A stretch of DNA of 64,000 bases from CAZPXZ01 sp965219495 (GTDB taxonomy: Bacteria; Pseudomonadota; Alphaproteobacteria; Rhodobacterales; CAZPXZ01): positions 4,464,001 through 4,528,000 of the forward strand of contig OZ244777.1 of the NCBI GenBank assembly GCA_965219495.1, in the 5' to 3' direction. The notes below the pieces were generated by a model, which ran no database searches, had not been told where the DNA came from, and was given only the letters and a program-made list of their open reading frames with translations. Both the position numbers and the translations under genes were made by a program. Positions 36,952-46,205 of the stretch are shown here, one piece after another (within the stretch, counting starts at the first letter, position 1; every line of letters begins with the position of its first letter).

Positions 36952-38748
36952 ATGCCGTTGATGGCGCCGCTGCTGGTCGAGGATTGGTCCATTGATCTGC
37001 GCGCGGTCACGGTGCGTGCGACCTGGGGCGCGCGGGAACACCGGCGCTGGGACCGGCTGGTGTCGGAGCATCACTACCTGGCGTTTCACGGCGTCATCGG
37101 CAAAGGCCTGCGCCATGTCGCGGTACACGGCGAGAGCTGGGTTGCTCTGATCGGCTGGCAGCCGGGCGCGTTCAAGCTGGCCGCGCGCGACGGCTGGATC
37201 GGTTGGTCGACGGAGCAGCAGTTCCGGCGCCTGCATCTGATCGCCAACAACTCGCGTTTCGTCATCCTGACGCCGCACCGGGTGCCCAACCTGGCCTCGC
37301 GGGTGCTGGGGCTGAGCCTGAGACGGCTGTCTGCGGACATGCAGGCGGTGCACGGCTACCCGGTGCTCCTGGCCGAGACTTTCGTGGACCCTTCGAGGTT
37401 CGCCGGCACCTGCTACCGCGCGTCGAACTGGCGCTCGCTGGGGATGACGCGCGGCTTTGCCCGCGACCCCGGGGCTGCGCCGCGCTGGCGCCACCACGGC
37501 CAGCCCAAGGAGGTCTTCGTGTTCGAACTGAGCGAAGGCGCCGCCGAGGCGCTGAGCCGGACCGAGATGCCGGCGCACTGGAACGCTGAGCAACACACCG
37601 AGCCGATGGCCGCGCCTGGGCTGCGCAGTCTGTTCGAGTGCCTGGGCGAGGTACCCGAGTGCCGCTTCGCGCGGGGCAAGCGCTACCCCTTGAGCACCGT
37701 GCTCGCGCTCGCCGTCGCGGCCCGGCTTGCCGGCTATCGCGGCGTGACCGCGTTCGCCCAGTTCGCCGCCCTGCTCAGCCAGGACCAGCTCGAGGCGGTG
37801 GGCGCGTTCTGGAGCCCTTCCAGGAAGTGCTATACCGCGCCTTCGATCACCACCTTCCACAAAATCCTCGCAGCCCTGCCTCCCGAGACCCTGGACAATG
37901 CCATCGGCCAGTGGACCGCCCAGCAAAGCACCTCGCATGCGCCGGTCGCCTTGGACGGAAAGGACCTGCGCGGCGCGTCTGCGCAGACCGAGAACGGACG
38001 CCGGATGATGGTCGCGGCGGTGGAGCACGACAGCGGTCTGGTCCTCGGACAGGTCGAGGTCGACAGCAAGAGCAACGAAATCCCGGCCGTGCGCGAGCTC
38101 TCCAGCAGCCTCGACCTGACCGGGCGCATCGTCACCATGGACGCGATGCACGCCCAGCAGGAAACCGCGCGCTGCCTGCTCGGACGCCGCGCCGACTATG
38201 TGGTCAGCGCCATCAAGGACAATCAGGAGACCATCCTCGAAGACCTCAAGGCGATCGACTTCAGCGACGCGCCCTGGCACGAAACCGTCGACAAGGGACA
38301 TGGCCGCATCGAGCGCCGACGCTGTGCCGTCGTCGACCTCTCCGGCGCCGAGTGGGACGGCTACGCCAATCTCCATGGTCGCCGCCAGGCGGTGCGCATC
38401 GAACGCGAGCGCGAGATCCTCAAGACCGGCAAGCGCAGCATCGAGGTGGCCTACAGCCTCACCTCGCTCAGCGCAGACCGCGCCGGGCCCGAGGAGCTGC
38501 TGGCCCTGGTCCGCAACCACTGGCACATCGAAAACAGGCTGCACTACGTGCGCGACTTCACCTACGACGAAGACCGCTGCCGGGCGTACGTGCGCCACAT
38601 GCCCCGCAATCTCGCCTGCCTGACCAACGCGGCCATCGCCATCGTGCGCAGCGACGGCCGCTTCCGCTATCTGCCCGAGGCCAACCGCCACTATGCCGCC
38701 CGCGCGCAGGACGCCCTCGCCGTCATCCTGAGCACGCCCGGCGCCTGA
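36952..38748 (+). CDS. DUF4338-ISAs1-type transposase, intact
   Basis: This 598-residue protein has DUF4338 in residues ~20-195 (HHYLAFHGVIGKGLRHVA, ARDGWIGWSTEQQFRRLHLI, LLAETFVDPSRFAGTCYRAS). An ISAs1/H-repeat transposase follows, with LFECLGEVPECRFARGKRYP, catalytic Asp blocks VALDGKDLRGA and IVTMDAMHAQQ, and HWHIENRLHYVRDFTYDED with the glutamate. Unlike the copy at 28615 the reading frame is unbroken (GLVLGQVEVDSKSNEI at the site of the other's frameshift). It lies just past the truncated end of kbl and may have caused the truncation. Confidence 0.85.
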   Translation: MPLMAPLLVEDWSIDLRAVTVRATWGAREHRRWDRLVSEHHYLAFHGVIGKGLRHVAVHGESWVALIGWQPGAFKLAARDGWIGWSTEQQFRRLHLIANNSRFVILTPHRVPNLASRVLGLSLRRLSADMQAVHGYPVLLAETFVDPSRFAGTCYRASNWRSLGMTRGFARDPGAAPRWRHHGQPKEVFVFELSEGAAEALSRTEMPAHWNAEQHTEPMAAPGLRSLFECLGEVPECRFARGKRYPLSTVLALAVAARLAGYRGVTAFAQFAALLSQDQLEAVGAFWSPSRKCYTAPSITTFHKILAALPPETLDNAIGQWTAQQSTSHAPVALDGKDLRGASAQTENGRRMMVAAVEHDSGLVLGQVEVDSKSNEIPAVRELSSSLDLTGRIVTMDAMHAQQETARCLLGRRADYVVSAIKDNQETILEDLKAIDFSDAPWHETVDKGHGRIERRRCAVVDLSGAEWDGYANLHGRRQAVRIEREREILKTGKRSIEVAYSLTSLSADRAGPEELLALVRNHWHIENRLHYVRDFTYDEDRCRAYVRHMPRNLACLTNAAIAIVRSDGRFRYLPEANRHYAARAQDALAVILSTPGA

Positions 38749-38937
38749 TCCCGCAGGCGCCACCACAGAAGCGCGTGGGTCGCGGCGCGTCCGCTGCCGA
38801 CGCCGGATAGTCACGCCCGAAGAGCCCGAGAACGCCGTTCGGCAGCTTCGACAGCGTCCATTGAATCGGCCGAGCCGAGCTCGGGAATGCCCCAAATCCC
38901 CTCCACCGGACGCGCTCTTCCTCATCTCGCGGTCTCA

Positions 38938-39175
38938 GCCCGGACTAAGAAATGGTCCTGCAGTCAATACCGACAAGGGCGACGAATCCTGCCATCCGGC
39001 GATATCGTCTAGAGATATCTTTGCCGATCCTGCCTCGCCCAACGCTAGCACCTCCGAACCGACCCTTGCTTCCGGCGCCTCAGAAAGATCGAGGATCGTG
39101 CTGCTGAGGCACACGCGGAGCACGGTGACATGGCGCTCGCCGAGCCCGATCACCACCCGCCGGAAGGCATCTTGC
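38938..39175 (-). pseudogene. Alanine racemase C-terminal domain remnant
   Basis: Minus-strand reading gives VVIGLGERHVTVLRVCLSST, then ILDLSEAPEARVGSEVLALG and ISLDDIAGWQDSSPLSVLTA before the stop. This matches the C-terminal beta-barrel of alanine racemase-type enzymes and resembles the same region of the gene at 22531. No N-terminal PLP domain is present. It ends against the ISAs1-type transposon side. Confidence 0.6.
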
Positions 39176-39199
39176 CGGGTAACTTACACCGGCGCAGCC

Positions 39200-39655
39200 T
39201 GATGCACTTTTACTCCGGCCCGCCGATGCAAAATCTCTCCGGCGTTGACACGTCACGCTTGCAGCCCGGCTTACCGGCAAGACCGCAGCCGAGGCCATCT
39301 CCGTCATGCTCGTCGTCTTCGGCAGGATCGACCCGCCGTGCGCAAGTCCACCACCTTCGACAACGACACCGTCTTCGCCCAGCATGGCCTGCTCCGAACC
39401 ATGCGCGACATGACAACATGGTTCTGCGACAGCCTATGCCTCCTGGCAAAAGGGCGGCATCGAAAACGCCAATGGCCGACTACGATGCTGGTTGCCGCGC
39501 GATATCGATATCGACAGCGTCTCGGACCAGGAGAATCCAGGGCATCACGCTCACCGTCAACCTCACACCGCGAAAGTGTCTCGGTTTCAAAACGCCCTTC
39601 CAGGCATCCTCGCCGAGCTTGGCAAAGACGTCCAAATCTGCTTCTCATGAAACCG
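39200..39655 (+). pseudogene. IS30-family transposase remnant with several frameshifts
   Basis: Pieces in changing frames read TGKTAAEAISVMLVVF, VRKSTTFDNDTVFAQHGLLR, QKGGIENANGRLRCW and NLTPRKCLGFKTPFQ then LAELGKDVQICFS. These correspond one-to-one with the better-preserved IS30 transposase at 42479-43320 (VRKSVTFDNDTTFAQHSLLR and so on). Only the C-terminal half is present. Confidence 0.75.
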
Positions 39656-39677
39656 TTGCACTTCGCTCCGGAATCCA

Positions 39678-40526
39678 GGTTCCTGCTGATCGCAACTGCC
39701 TGTTCGAGCCCGCCGGCGGGCCGCGCCCGCTGGACGTTGGAGCTGTTAGCCGATGCGTTGGTCAGGCTGACCGAACATGACAGCCTGTCGCGCAAGACGG
39801 TGCGCCGGCGTCTGGCCGAGAACGATCTGTAGCCGTGGCGCAAGGACATGTGGTGCATTCCCAGGTCAACGCAGAGTTTGTCGCGCGCATGGAGGATGTG
39901 CTCGACCTCTATGGCGAGGCGCCCGATCAAAAGCGGCCGGTGATCTGCTTCGACGAGAGCCCAACCCAGCTCATCGGCGAGGTGCGTCAGCCGATCCCGG
40001 CGGCGCCGGGACAGCTTGAGCGCACCGACTTCGAGTATCGACGCAACGGTACGGTCAACCTCTTCATCTTCCTCGACGCGCACCGGCCCTGGCGCAAGGT
40101 CAAGGTCGCCGACCGGCGCACCGCGGAGGACTTCGCCCCGTGCATGCGCGAGCTTGCCGATGTTCACTTCCCCGAAGCCGAGCGCATCCGGGTCGTGCTC
40201 GACAATCTGTCGACCCACTCGCCCGGCGCCCTCCACGCAACCTTGCCGCCTGCAGAGGCGCGACGCGTGCTGCGCCGGCTGGAGTTCCACTACACGCCTA
40301 AGCACGCCAGCTGGCTCAACATGGTCGAGATCGAGATCGGTGTCTTGCGTGGCCAATGCCTCGACCGCGCCGCATCGACAACCGCGAGCGGCTCATCGCC
40401 GAGATCGCAGCCTGGGAACACCAACGCAACCAAAGCGGCGCTCGCATCAACTGGATGTTCTCAACCGAAAAAGCCCGAACCAAAATGGCCCGTGCCTATC
40501 CCAAAACAACATTCAAAGAGTCATAA
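39678..40526 (+). pseudogene. IS630-family transposase, amber- and frameshift-interrupted, N-terminus missing
   Basis: The frame starts within the family at FLLIATACSSPPAGRARWTL. A TAG then replaces the lysine in AENDL-K-PWRKDMWCIPQ (39830-39832). The DDE domain follows (VICFDESPTQLIGEVRQP, RVVLDNLSTHSPGALH, HYTPKHASWLNMVEIEI). After QCLDR (~40370) a one-base shift puts the end in another frame (RIDNRERLIAEIAAWEHQRN to TAA at 40524). The N-terminal ~100 residues are missing. Inactive. Confidence 0.85.
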
Positions 40527-40547
40527 TCACTGTGCAAAGGAACTAGT

Positions 40548-41474
40548 CTAGTCGATGACACCAGTGAGCGCCGCACGAGGATTGGTGACCATCATGATTT
40601 CAATCTGTTCCTCGCTGATGCCCGCTTCGAGCATTCGCGGCACGAATCCGCTCAACACGTAGTCGTAGCCCTGCCCGCCGAAGGCTCGCAAATGAGACTT
40701 TAAACATACATCATGCGAAAGGAGGATCTGGCGGAGATATCCTTTGTCGATTAGGTTTTTGATCCACTCTAGGCGACGCTGAATTTCCCACTCGATGAAA
40801 CCCCGACCGATTGAATCGAATTCAACGTAGGCGCCACGGCGGGCGACCGCTTCGTGGTAATCCATGTGGGGATAGAAGTCGCAGTGACCGATCACGATCC
40901 GGCGCGGATCGACCCCCTCCTCTTCGAGAATATCCAATTGATCTAGACCGACCGGTGACCGCACGGCGTGCGTGGTTATGGTCAGTCCAGTGCGCTTATG
41001 CGCCCGCGCAGCCGCACGGAACACGCGCTCTTCGGCCGGTGAGACGTGGTAGAGATCGGTACCAATTTCACCAATGACCCCGGCACGGATTCCCGTGCCA
41101 TCGACGCCCACCTCGATATCGCGCACCATCTCGTCGGCAATCTGATTGGTCGTGTGCAGGTAGACGCTCTCATCGTAAAACGGCTCCCGGTACCAACCGC
41201 AGCCCATGATGATATTGAGATCGGCCTGTTGAGCGATCGTGACAAGTCCCTCTGGGTTCTGCCCGAGGATACGGTTGGTCACATCGACAACCGTTGAACC
41301 GCCCGCGGCTTTGAAGAAGTTAATTTCGTGAACCGCCAGGGGAATCTCGTTGAGCACGCCGTCGGGGATTCGCGTCACCCGGCAGAGGTCGATAATAAGA
41401 TGCTCGTGCATCAGTGTTGAGCCGAGCCGGTCCGCTTCCACCGGACCAAGCACCGTCATTACTGTATTCGACAT
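40548..41474 (-). CDS. Phosphotriesterase-family metal-dependent hydrolase
   Basis: ATG 41474 follows a GGAGGAG ribosome site. The 308-residue TIM-barrel enzyme carries the metal ligands in STLMHEHLIID, a glutamate bridge in VIGEIGTDLYHV (the carboxylated-lysine position of true phosphotriesterase), ITTHA, IVIGHCDFYPHMDY and LLSHDVC. Relatives with this set are mostly lactonases or esterases of unknown substrate. It precedes dppC on the same strand by 100 bp (the dppC stop is at 41574), so it is probably co-transcribed with the transporter genes. Complete. Confidence 0.87.
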   Translation of the reverse strand: MSNTVMTVLGPVEADRLGSTLMHEHLIIDLCRVTRIPDGVLNEIPLAVHEINFFKAAGGSTVVDVTNRILGQNPEGLVTIAQQADLNIIMGCGWYREPFYDESVYLHTTNQIADEMVRDIEVGVDGTGIRAGVIGEIGTDLYHVSPAEERVFRAAARAHKRTGLTITTHAVRSPVGLDQLDILEEEGVDPRRIVIGHCDFYPHMDYHEAVARRGAYVEFDSIGRGFIEWEIQRRLEWIKNLIDKGYLRQILLSHDVCLKSHLRAFGGQGYDYVLSGFVPRMLEAGISEEQIEIMMVTNPRAALTGVID

Positions 41475-41573
41475 TGTCACTTCTCCTCCGTAGGTTGATG
41501 CTAGCGCTTGCCGGATTGAAGGAATCCTTCCAAGTGCCAACCGCGCGCGAAAACGGACTTCGCTCGTCCCTCG

Positions 41574-42443
41574 CTACATTTGACGTAACCGCGGGTCGAG
41601 CGCATCGCGCAGCCCGTCGCCAAGGAGATTGAGCGACCAAACAATCAAGAAGATCGTCAACCCGGGAAATGTGATGTACGAGAAGGAGCGTGAAATGAAA
41701 CCATATCCCGAACGGAGCAGTGAACCCAACGAAGACCAGGGTGGCTGCACTCCAAGACCGATATAGCTCAGCGCTGCTTCGATCAAGATGGCCTGTGCCA
41801 TGGTGAGGGAGGCCTGGACGATCAGCGGTGGTAGACAATTCGGCAGGATCGTGCGAAGCGCGATACGCATGTCGGTAGCGCCCGTTGCGCGAGCCGCCAA
41901 TACATAATCGAGGCCTCCCTCAACGAGAACGACGGCTCGCGTCAACCGCGCGACGCCGGGCACTCCCATGACTCCAATGGCCAGGGTGGCATTGACGGTG
42001 CTGGGTCCGAACGTTGCGACCAGTGTCAGCGCGAGCAACAATCCGGGGATGGCCAACAGGACGTCCATCAACCGCATGATCAGATCGCCGGTGAGACGGC
42101 CCCTGTAACCGGCGATCAGCCCCAGTGGCACTCCGATAAGGAACGTGATCGCCACGGCGCTGAGTCCCACAACGATGGTGACTCGCGTCCCGAAAAGAAT
42201 CCGGCTGAATAGATCACGGCCAAGCTCGTCGGATCCAAGCCAGTAGCTCGCGCTTGGTCCGGCAAACCGGGCCTTCGCATTTATCGCCAGTGGGTCGTGG
42301 GGCGCAATCACCGGAGCGAGGAGTGCTGCCAACGCGATCAGTGTCAGAACCAACGCCGCGATGGCCGCTGGTCGCCGCCGACGCAGCGTTTGTGCAAGGC
42401 TCTTGAAACCCGTAGGGCTGGTACGAGGTTTATCTCTCAGCAT
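41574..42443 (-). CDS. dppC: Dipeptide-type ABC transporter permease (DppC-like)
   Basis: ATG 42443 follows AGGGA at a good distance. The protein has an N-terminal membrane segment (ALVLTLIALAALLAPVIA), the OppC-type motif FAGPSASYWLGSDELGRDLF, five further hydrophobic segments and the permease EAA-like loop (ARATGATDMRIALRTILPN). An IS30 element (42464-43337) is inserted between it and dppB, so the pair is no longer contiguous. ATPases and binding protein are encoded 16-30 kb away on the other strand. Confidence 0.9.
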   Translation of the reverse strand: MLRDKPRTSPTGFKSLAQTLRRRRPAAIAALVLTLIALAALLAPVIAPHDPLAINAKARFAGPSASYWLGSDELGRDLFSRILFGTRVTIVVGLSAVAITFLIGVPLGLIAGYRGRLTGDLIMRLMDVLLAIPGLLLALTLVATFGPSTVNATLAIGVMGVPGVARLTRAVVLVEGGLDYVLAARATGATDMRIALRTILPNCLPPLIVQASLTMAQAILIEAALSYIGLGVQPPWSSLGSLLRSGYGFISRSFSYITFPGLTIFLIVWSLNLLGDGLRDALDPRLRQM

Positions 42444-42463
42444 GGGTTCCCTGGATTCCATCG

Positions 42464-43337
42464 TGAAGTGCAACGGGCTTAAGCAAATCTGATTTGGACG
42501 CTTTTTCCGAGGTCGGCAAGCATTGTCTGGAATGGGGTTTTGTAGCCGACGCATTTGCGTGGCGTGAGGTTGGCGGTGAAGACGATGTCCTGCAAGTCCT
42601 CGTCATCGAGGGCATCGATGTCCAGATGCCGGGGTAGCCAGCGGCGCAATCGACCGTTGGCGTTCTCGACACTACCCTTTTGCCAGGACGCATAGGCGTC
42701 ACAGAACCAGGTCGTCATGTTGAACATGGATCTGAGCAGGCTATGCTGGGCGAAGGTGGTATCGTTGTCGAAGGTTACCGACTTGCGCACTGCCGGATCG
42801 AGCCGCCGGAACACGCTCACCATGACGGAGACGGTTTCGGCGGCGGTTTTGCCGGTCAGTCGAGCAGCCAGTGTCACCCGTGATTTGCGTTCATGCAGGA
42901 CCAGCACCGGGCGGGTGCGCTTGCAGATGGTCAGATCGGCTTCCCAATGGCCGGTTTCCTCTCGGTTTGCCACCGCATCGGGCCGATCGTGAATGGAGGC
43001 TCTGTTGTTGATGGTGACGCGGGATTGTCGCGCCCGCATGGGCCGGCGTGTTCTGCGCCGGCGGGTCAGATAACGCCACAGCTCCTCCGCCTTCTGCCTG
43101 GCGCGGTAGAGGAAGGCGTAGATCGTCTCGGTGCACACATCACGCAGGCCTGACTCGTTTGCCGCCTTCAGCCATCCGGCGATCTGTTCCGGCGACCAGC
43201 CTTCAGCCAGACGATCGCGGACAAAGCGACCGAGCCCCTCGTCCTGCTCGATGGCCGCGTGACGCCGCCTGCGCAACACTCCCTGTGGTCCGGATAACCA
43301 ACCCGACATCATATCGGGTCGGGGGTGTTGCACTTCA
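42464..43337. mobile_element. IS30-type element with short terminal inverted repeats
   Basis: The ends are TGAAGTGCAAC at 42464-42474 and its exact inverse GTTGCACTTCA at 43327-43337. The 874-bp length is short for an IS30 element, and the transposase lacks the usual N-terminal HTH, so internal DNA is missing. It separates dppC from dppB. Confidence 0.7.
42479..43320 (-). pseudogene. IS30-family transposase lacking its N-terminal HTH
   Basis: The frame contains DRLAEGWSPEQIAGWLKAAN, TETIYAFLYRARQKAEELWR, the catalytic region GHWEADLTICKRTRPVLVL (D), VTFDNDTTFAQHSLL (D) and YASWQKGSVENANGRLRRW (E), to VQIRFA-stop. The DDE domain is complete, but the family's N-terminal HTH (about 80 residues) is absent, so target and end recognition are probably lost. 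Confidence 0.78.
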
Positions 43338-43374
43338 AGCTGGAACTCAGCAGACGCGGTCCCTGATCGTGTCA

Positions 43375-43590
43375 CGCGAGGGCCGTGCCCGGCGTGGTCT
43401 TCGGCGTTTGTGGCGCCGGGTGAGATAACGCCAAAGCTCCTCGCTCTTCTGGCGGGCACGATAGATGAAGGCATAGACGGTCTCGCAGCCCAAGGGCCCG
43501 CAGGCGGCGCTCGTTGCCGGCTTTCAGCCATCCGGAGGTCTGTTCTGGCGTCAGAACTCAGGCTCCGGTGATAGTTCGATTGCCCGCCTG
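43375..43590 (-). pseudogene. Second IS30-family fragment
   Basis: Minus-strand pieces read TSGWLKAGNERRLRALGCET, VYAFIYRARQKSEELWRYLT and RRHKRRRPRRARPSRDT. These are equivalent to the middle of the transposase at 42479-43320 but about 20-25% different at sight. It directly adjoins the first IS30 end, so two IS30 copies are stacked head to tail between the permease genes. Confidence 0.7.
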
Positions 43591-43614
43591 AGGGGTCATA
43601 AACCGCTCCCATGG

Positions 43615-44565
43615 TTAGGTATATCGAATTCTCGGATCCAGCGCACCATAGAGGATGTCGACCAAGAGATTGATCAGAATAAATCCCGTCGCAAACAACA
43701 TCACGGTGGCTTGGACCACTCCATAGTCTCGCAGGCGAATGGCATCGATCACAAGTTGACCCAGTCCCGGGTAACCGAAGACCCATTCGATCACGACGCT
43801 GCCGCCGAGGAGATAGCCCATTTGCAGCCCGACGACCGTCAGTGTAGGAATCATGGCGTTCTTCAAGATGTGACCAAAAACCACATTTCGTTCTGAGAGG
43901 CCCTTTGCATGTGCGGTCTGCACATAGTCCTGACGTTTTACTTCCAGAATGCTGGAGCGTAGGAACCGCATGGTCGGCGCTATCAATACCAGTCCAAGTG
44001 TCACGCAGGGTAGGACAATATGTTTGAGATTGGTGATGGGATCGTCGAAGAATGGGACGTATCCGACCGCCGGCAGCCAGCCCAGCTGGACTGAAAAGGC
44101 CAAGATGAGCATGATGCCGAGCCAGAAACTCGGTACCGACATGCCGATCGTGCCAATTGCCGTCACAATGTAATCGACGATCGTGTTTTGGCGGATCGCG
44201 GCGGCGATCCCAAGTGGAATCGCGATAAGCAATGCAAAGGTCATCGCGAAGACTGTTAATTGCAGGGTTGCCGGTAACCGAAGGGCGATCAGAGACGACA
44301 CTTCCACCTGGTCGTAGTAAGAGACGCCAAAGTCGCCGCGAAGCGCATTGCCGGCCCAAATTACATACTGCAAATAAATTGGTTTATCGAGACCTGCTGC
44401 CGACCTGAGTTTCGCGATGTCTTCTCCTGTAAGTCCAATTTGGATACCTTGTTTGGCCAGAAACGGATCTCCCGGAAGGAGATGAAGGGAGGCAAAGATA
44501 ACCATCGAAACCAAGATGATTACGACAATGCTTTGGAGCAGTCTGCGGATAACGTAGGTTTGCAT
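43615..44565 (-). CDS. dppB: Dipeptide-type ABC transporter permease (DppB-like)
   Basis: This 316-residue inner-membrane protein starts MQTYVIRRLLQSIVVIILVS, the standard DppB/OppB N-terminal helix. It continues with LLPGDPF, GNALRGDFGVSY, six membrane segments and the EAA loop (TAHAKGLSERNVVFGHILKN), ending LYGALDPRIRYT. It lies upstream of dppC on the same strand with IS30 material between. It is likely the partner of the DppDF ATPases at 23.8-25.9 kb. Confidence 0.92.
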   Translation of the reverse strand: MQTYVIRRLLQSIVVIILVSMVIFASLHLLPGDPFLAKQGIQIGLTGEDIAKLRSAAGLDKPIYLQYVIWAGNALRGDFGVSYYDQVEVSSLIALRLPATLQLTVFAMTFALLIAIPLGIAAAIRQNTIVDYIVTAIGTIGMSVPSFWLGIMLILAFSVQLGWLPAVGYVPFFDDPITNLKHIVLPCVTLGLVLIAPTMRFLRSSILEVKRQDYVQTAHAKGLSERNVVFGHILKNAMIPTLTVVGLQMGYLLGGSVVIEWVFGYPGLGQLVIDAIRLRDYGVVQATVMLFATGFILINLLVDILYGALDPRIRYT

Positions 44566-44573
44566 GTATGCTA

Positions 44574-44993
44574 CTACGATGCCGATAACTGATCAGCAGT
44601 CAATCGTTCGAGTCTCGCAAGGTTGGATTCGGTGGCTGGTGGCCTGTCCATCGTCAGTGCAGTCAATATCTCCCCAACAACAGTCGAAAACTTGAAGCCG
44701 TATCCGGAAAACCCGCCAGCGAACGCGACCGCAGCATGGCCAGAATGCCGGTCGACGATGAAATGGGCATCGGGAGAATTTGTGTACATGCAAATGTGTC
44801 CGCGCACGACCGAACCACGCTCCGTCAAGAAAGCTCGGATTCGCGTTGAGTCTTCTGGGGTCAGTGTTCGTTGGATCGTTTCTCGGCGACTCAGATGGTA
44901 TGCTGCCGCACTTTCCATCGCCCCGAGGCTCTCAACGGCCACGTCACACATCTCGATCCCGCGATTCGCAGCACATAACTGCCAGAAGCCCAG
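44574..44993 (-). pseudogene. Monomeric sarcosine/N-methyltryptophan oxidase-type protein, C-terminal remnant
   Basis: The frame reads ICMYTNSPDAHFIVDRHSGH and FAGGFSGYGFKFSTVVGEIL, the C-terminal substrate/FAD region of MSOX/MTOX (SolA-type) oxidases. The N-terminal FAD-binding GxGxxG half is missing. It lies 9 bp upstream of dppB and may have been the first gene of that operon before truncation. An IS3-type scrap adjoins its broken end. Confidence 0.75.
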
Positions 44994-44994
44994 G

Positions 44995-45141
44995 CTACCA
45001 CCGGATGCGAAGCTGTGCCAGCTCAGCGGCCTCGGCCTTCTGTGTCGCGATCGCCGCGATCGAGCCCGCGGCCTCAAGCTCAAGCCGCCAAGTCTTCAGC
45101 TGCGTTGGCGTCACGCCGGCAGCCACACTGGTATGCCAGAA
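44995..45141 (-). pseudogene. IS3-type OrfA-like scrap
   Basis: The minus strand gives VAAGVTPTQLKTWRLELEAA then IATQKAEAAELAQLR, resembling the HTH-plus-coiled-coil start of IS3-family OrfA proteins. Only about 48 residues are present before a stop. It marks the breakpoint of the adjacent oxidase gene. Confidence 0.45.
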
Positions 45142-45287
45142 AGACGATGCGATCGATCAGCGGCCCCGAGTCCAAGTCCAGCCAGGTCAATTCAATGAGC
45201 GCAAGGAACACGGCACGGGCACCAATGCTGTGAGCCGCAATATCCAGATTGCCCGCCCCAAACCGGCCCACCATTTCTTGGATGGTC

Positions 45288-45743
45288 TCAGCCAGGCGGC
45301 AATGCGCTCCAGTAAACGTCCGACTCGTCGCGAGTGTAGCTCAGCATTGCACCATCGGACAGCCAGCTGAACAGCAAGAAGCGTCCCTCCAATCCAAGTG
45401 ATAACTGAAACAGGGACGACCGTTTGCAGCCGTTCGGGAAGCCCATATTGGCGCTGTGCACATAAAGCAGAGGCGTTCGTTCATTCGATGATCGCTCCAA
45501 ATCATCCCCTAAATCTGCGATTTGCCGCTCCTCGATCGCATCGAGCCGCATGATTTCATCGGGCACGTAAAACGGTGCATTCGCAGCGATCGTCTCAAGC
45601 GCCTTGTATGGGCGTAGGGAAACGCGGCACAGACCGGCACGGCGCGAACTCCGATCGCTGCCGTAGAAGGAATCCGGGTCGTTGCTGCCGGTCCTATCGC
45701 GCACGGTGACAAATGAGACGGAACGGGATCGACCGTCATCCAT
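45288..45743 (-). pseudogene. DUF900-type alpha/beta hydrolase, truncated
   Basis: The ~150-residue frame shows LLYVHSANMGFPNG and FLLFSWLSDGAMLSYTRDES then DVYWS, equivalent to the VHGYN...F / LFSWPS-G...Y-x-x-D motifs of DUF900 esterases. The Gly-Tyr pair after the histidine is changed to SAN, and the protein stops soon after, so the catalytic serine region is missing. Probably a decaying gene. Confidence 0.6.
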
Positions 45744-45891
45744 CGCCGCCTGACCAACGGATGAACCTTCAGCCGACCTGGCTCCAGAAAGAGGGCTTCA
45801 AGATCTGGCAACTCCCGGCGTCGTCCCTGGTCGAGGCGAAGCTCCTCAACGCGGCTGAGTCAGAGCCTGGCCAAAAAAAAACTTCAGCGAA

Positions 45892-46113
45892 TTAACCCCC
45901 CAAACGCCCGTCGCTGAGCCTCACCATCCCCAATAAAAAGAATCGCAATTGACCCCAAGAACGTGCGTTGCCGCCCACCGCGTGCGCCTCGACCTCATCG
46001 TCCCAAATATCACCCTGAAACCATGTGACTATTTCCGTCATGTGAATTAGCAGATCTCGGAGTTCGTCGATTTTGTCGGCAAAAGAATCGCGGCTTTCCC
46101 CCAGGTTTTCCAT
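45892..46113 (-). CDS. Hypothetical small protein
   Basis: This 73-residue frame begins MENLGESRDSFADKIDELRD and contains LLIHMTEIVTWFQGDIWDDE. It is acidic and helical in its first half. I do not recognise a family. There is no strong ribosome site (only AGG seven bases upstream). It may be a real small gene or the remainder of a larger one. Confidence 0.35.
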   Translation of the reverse strand: MENLGESRDSFADKIDELRDLLIHMTEIVTWFQGDIWDDEVEAHAVGGNARSWGQLRFFLLGMVRLSDGRLGG

Positions 46114-46205
46114 GCCGACCTAGTCCTCACTCAGTGCAAATCACCCTCACCATCAACCGGTCCGGTTTTCGCGCAGGCTGCAGAGTTATGACCCGCCCCC
46201 CGGGG

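Noticed and set aside
1017..39832. Reassignment of the TAG codon to an amino acid
   Set aside because: TAG serves as the normal stop of soxB, the phosphotriesterase-like gene and the DUF3991 primase, and the interrupted positions call for different residues (Trp, Lys, Glu).
42479..44359. A single 626-codon minus-strand frame
   Set aside because: Only the last ~280 codons match IS30. The first part runs over dppB in another frame and is fortuitous.
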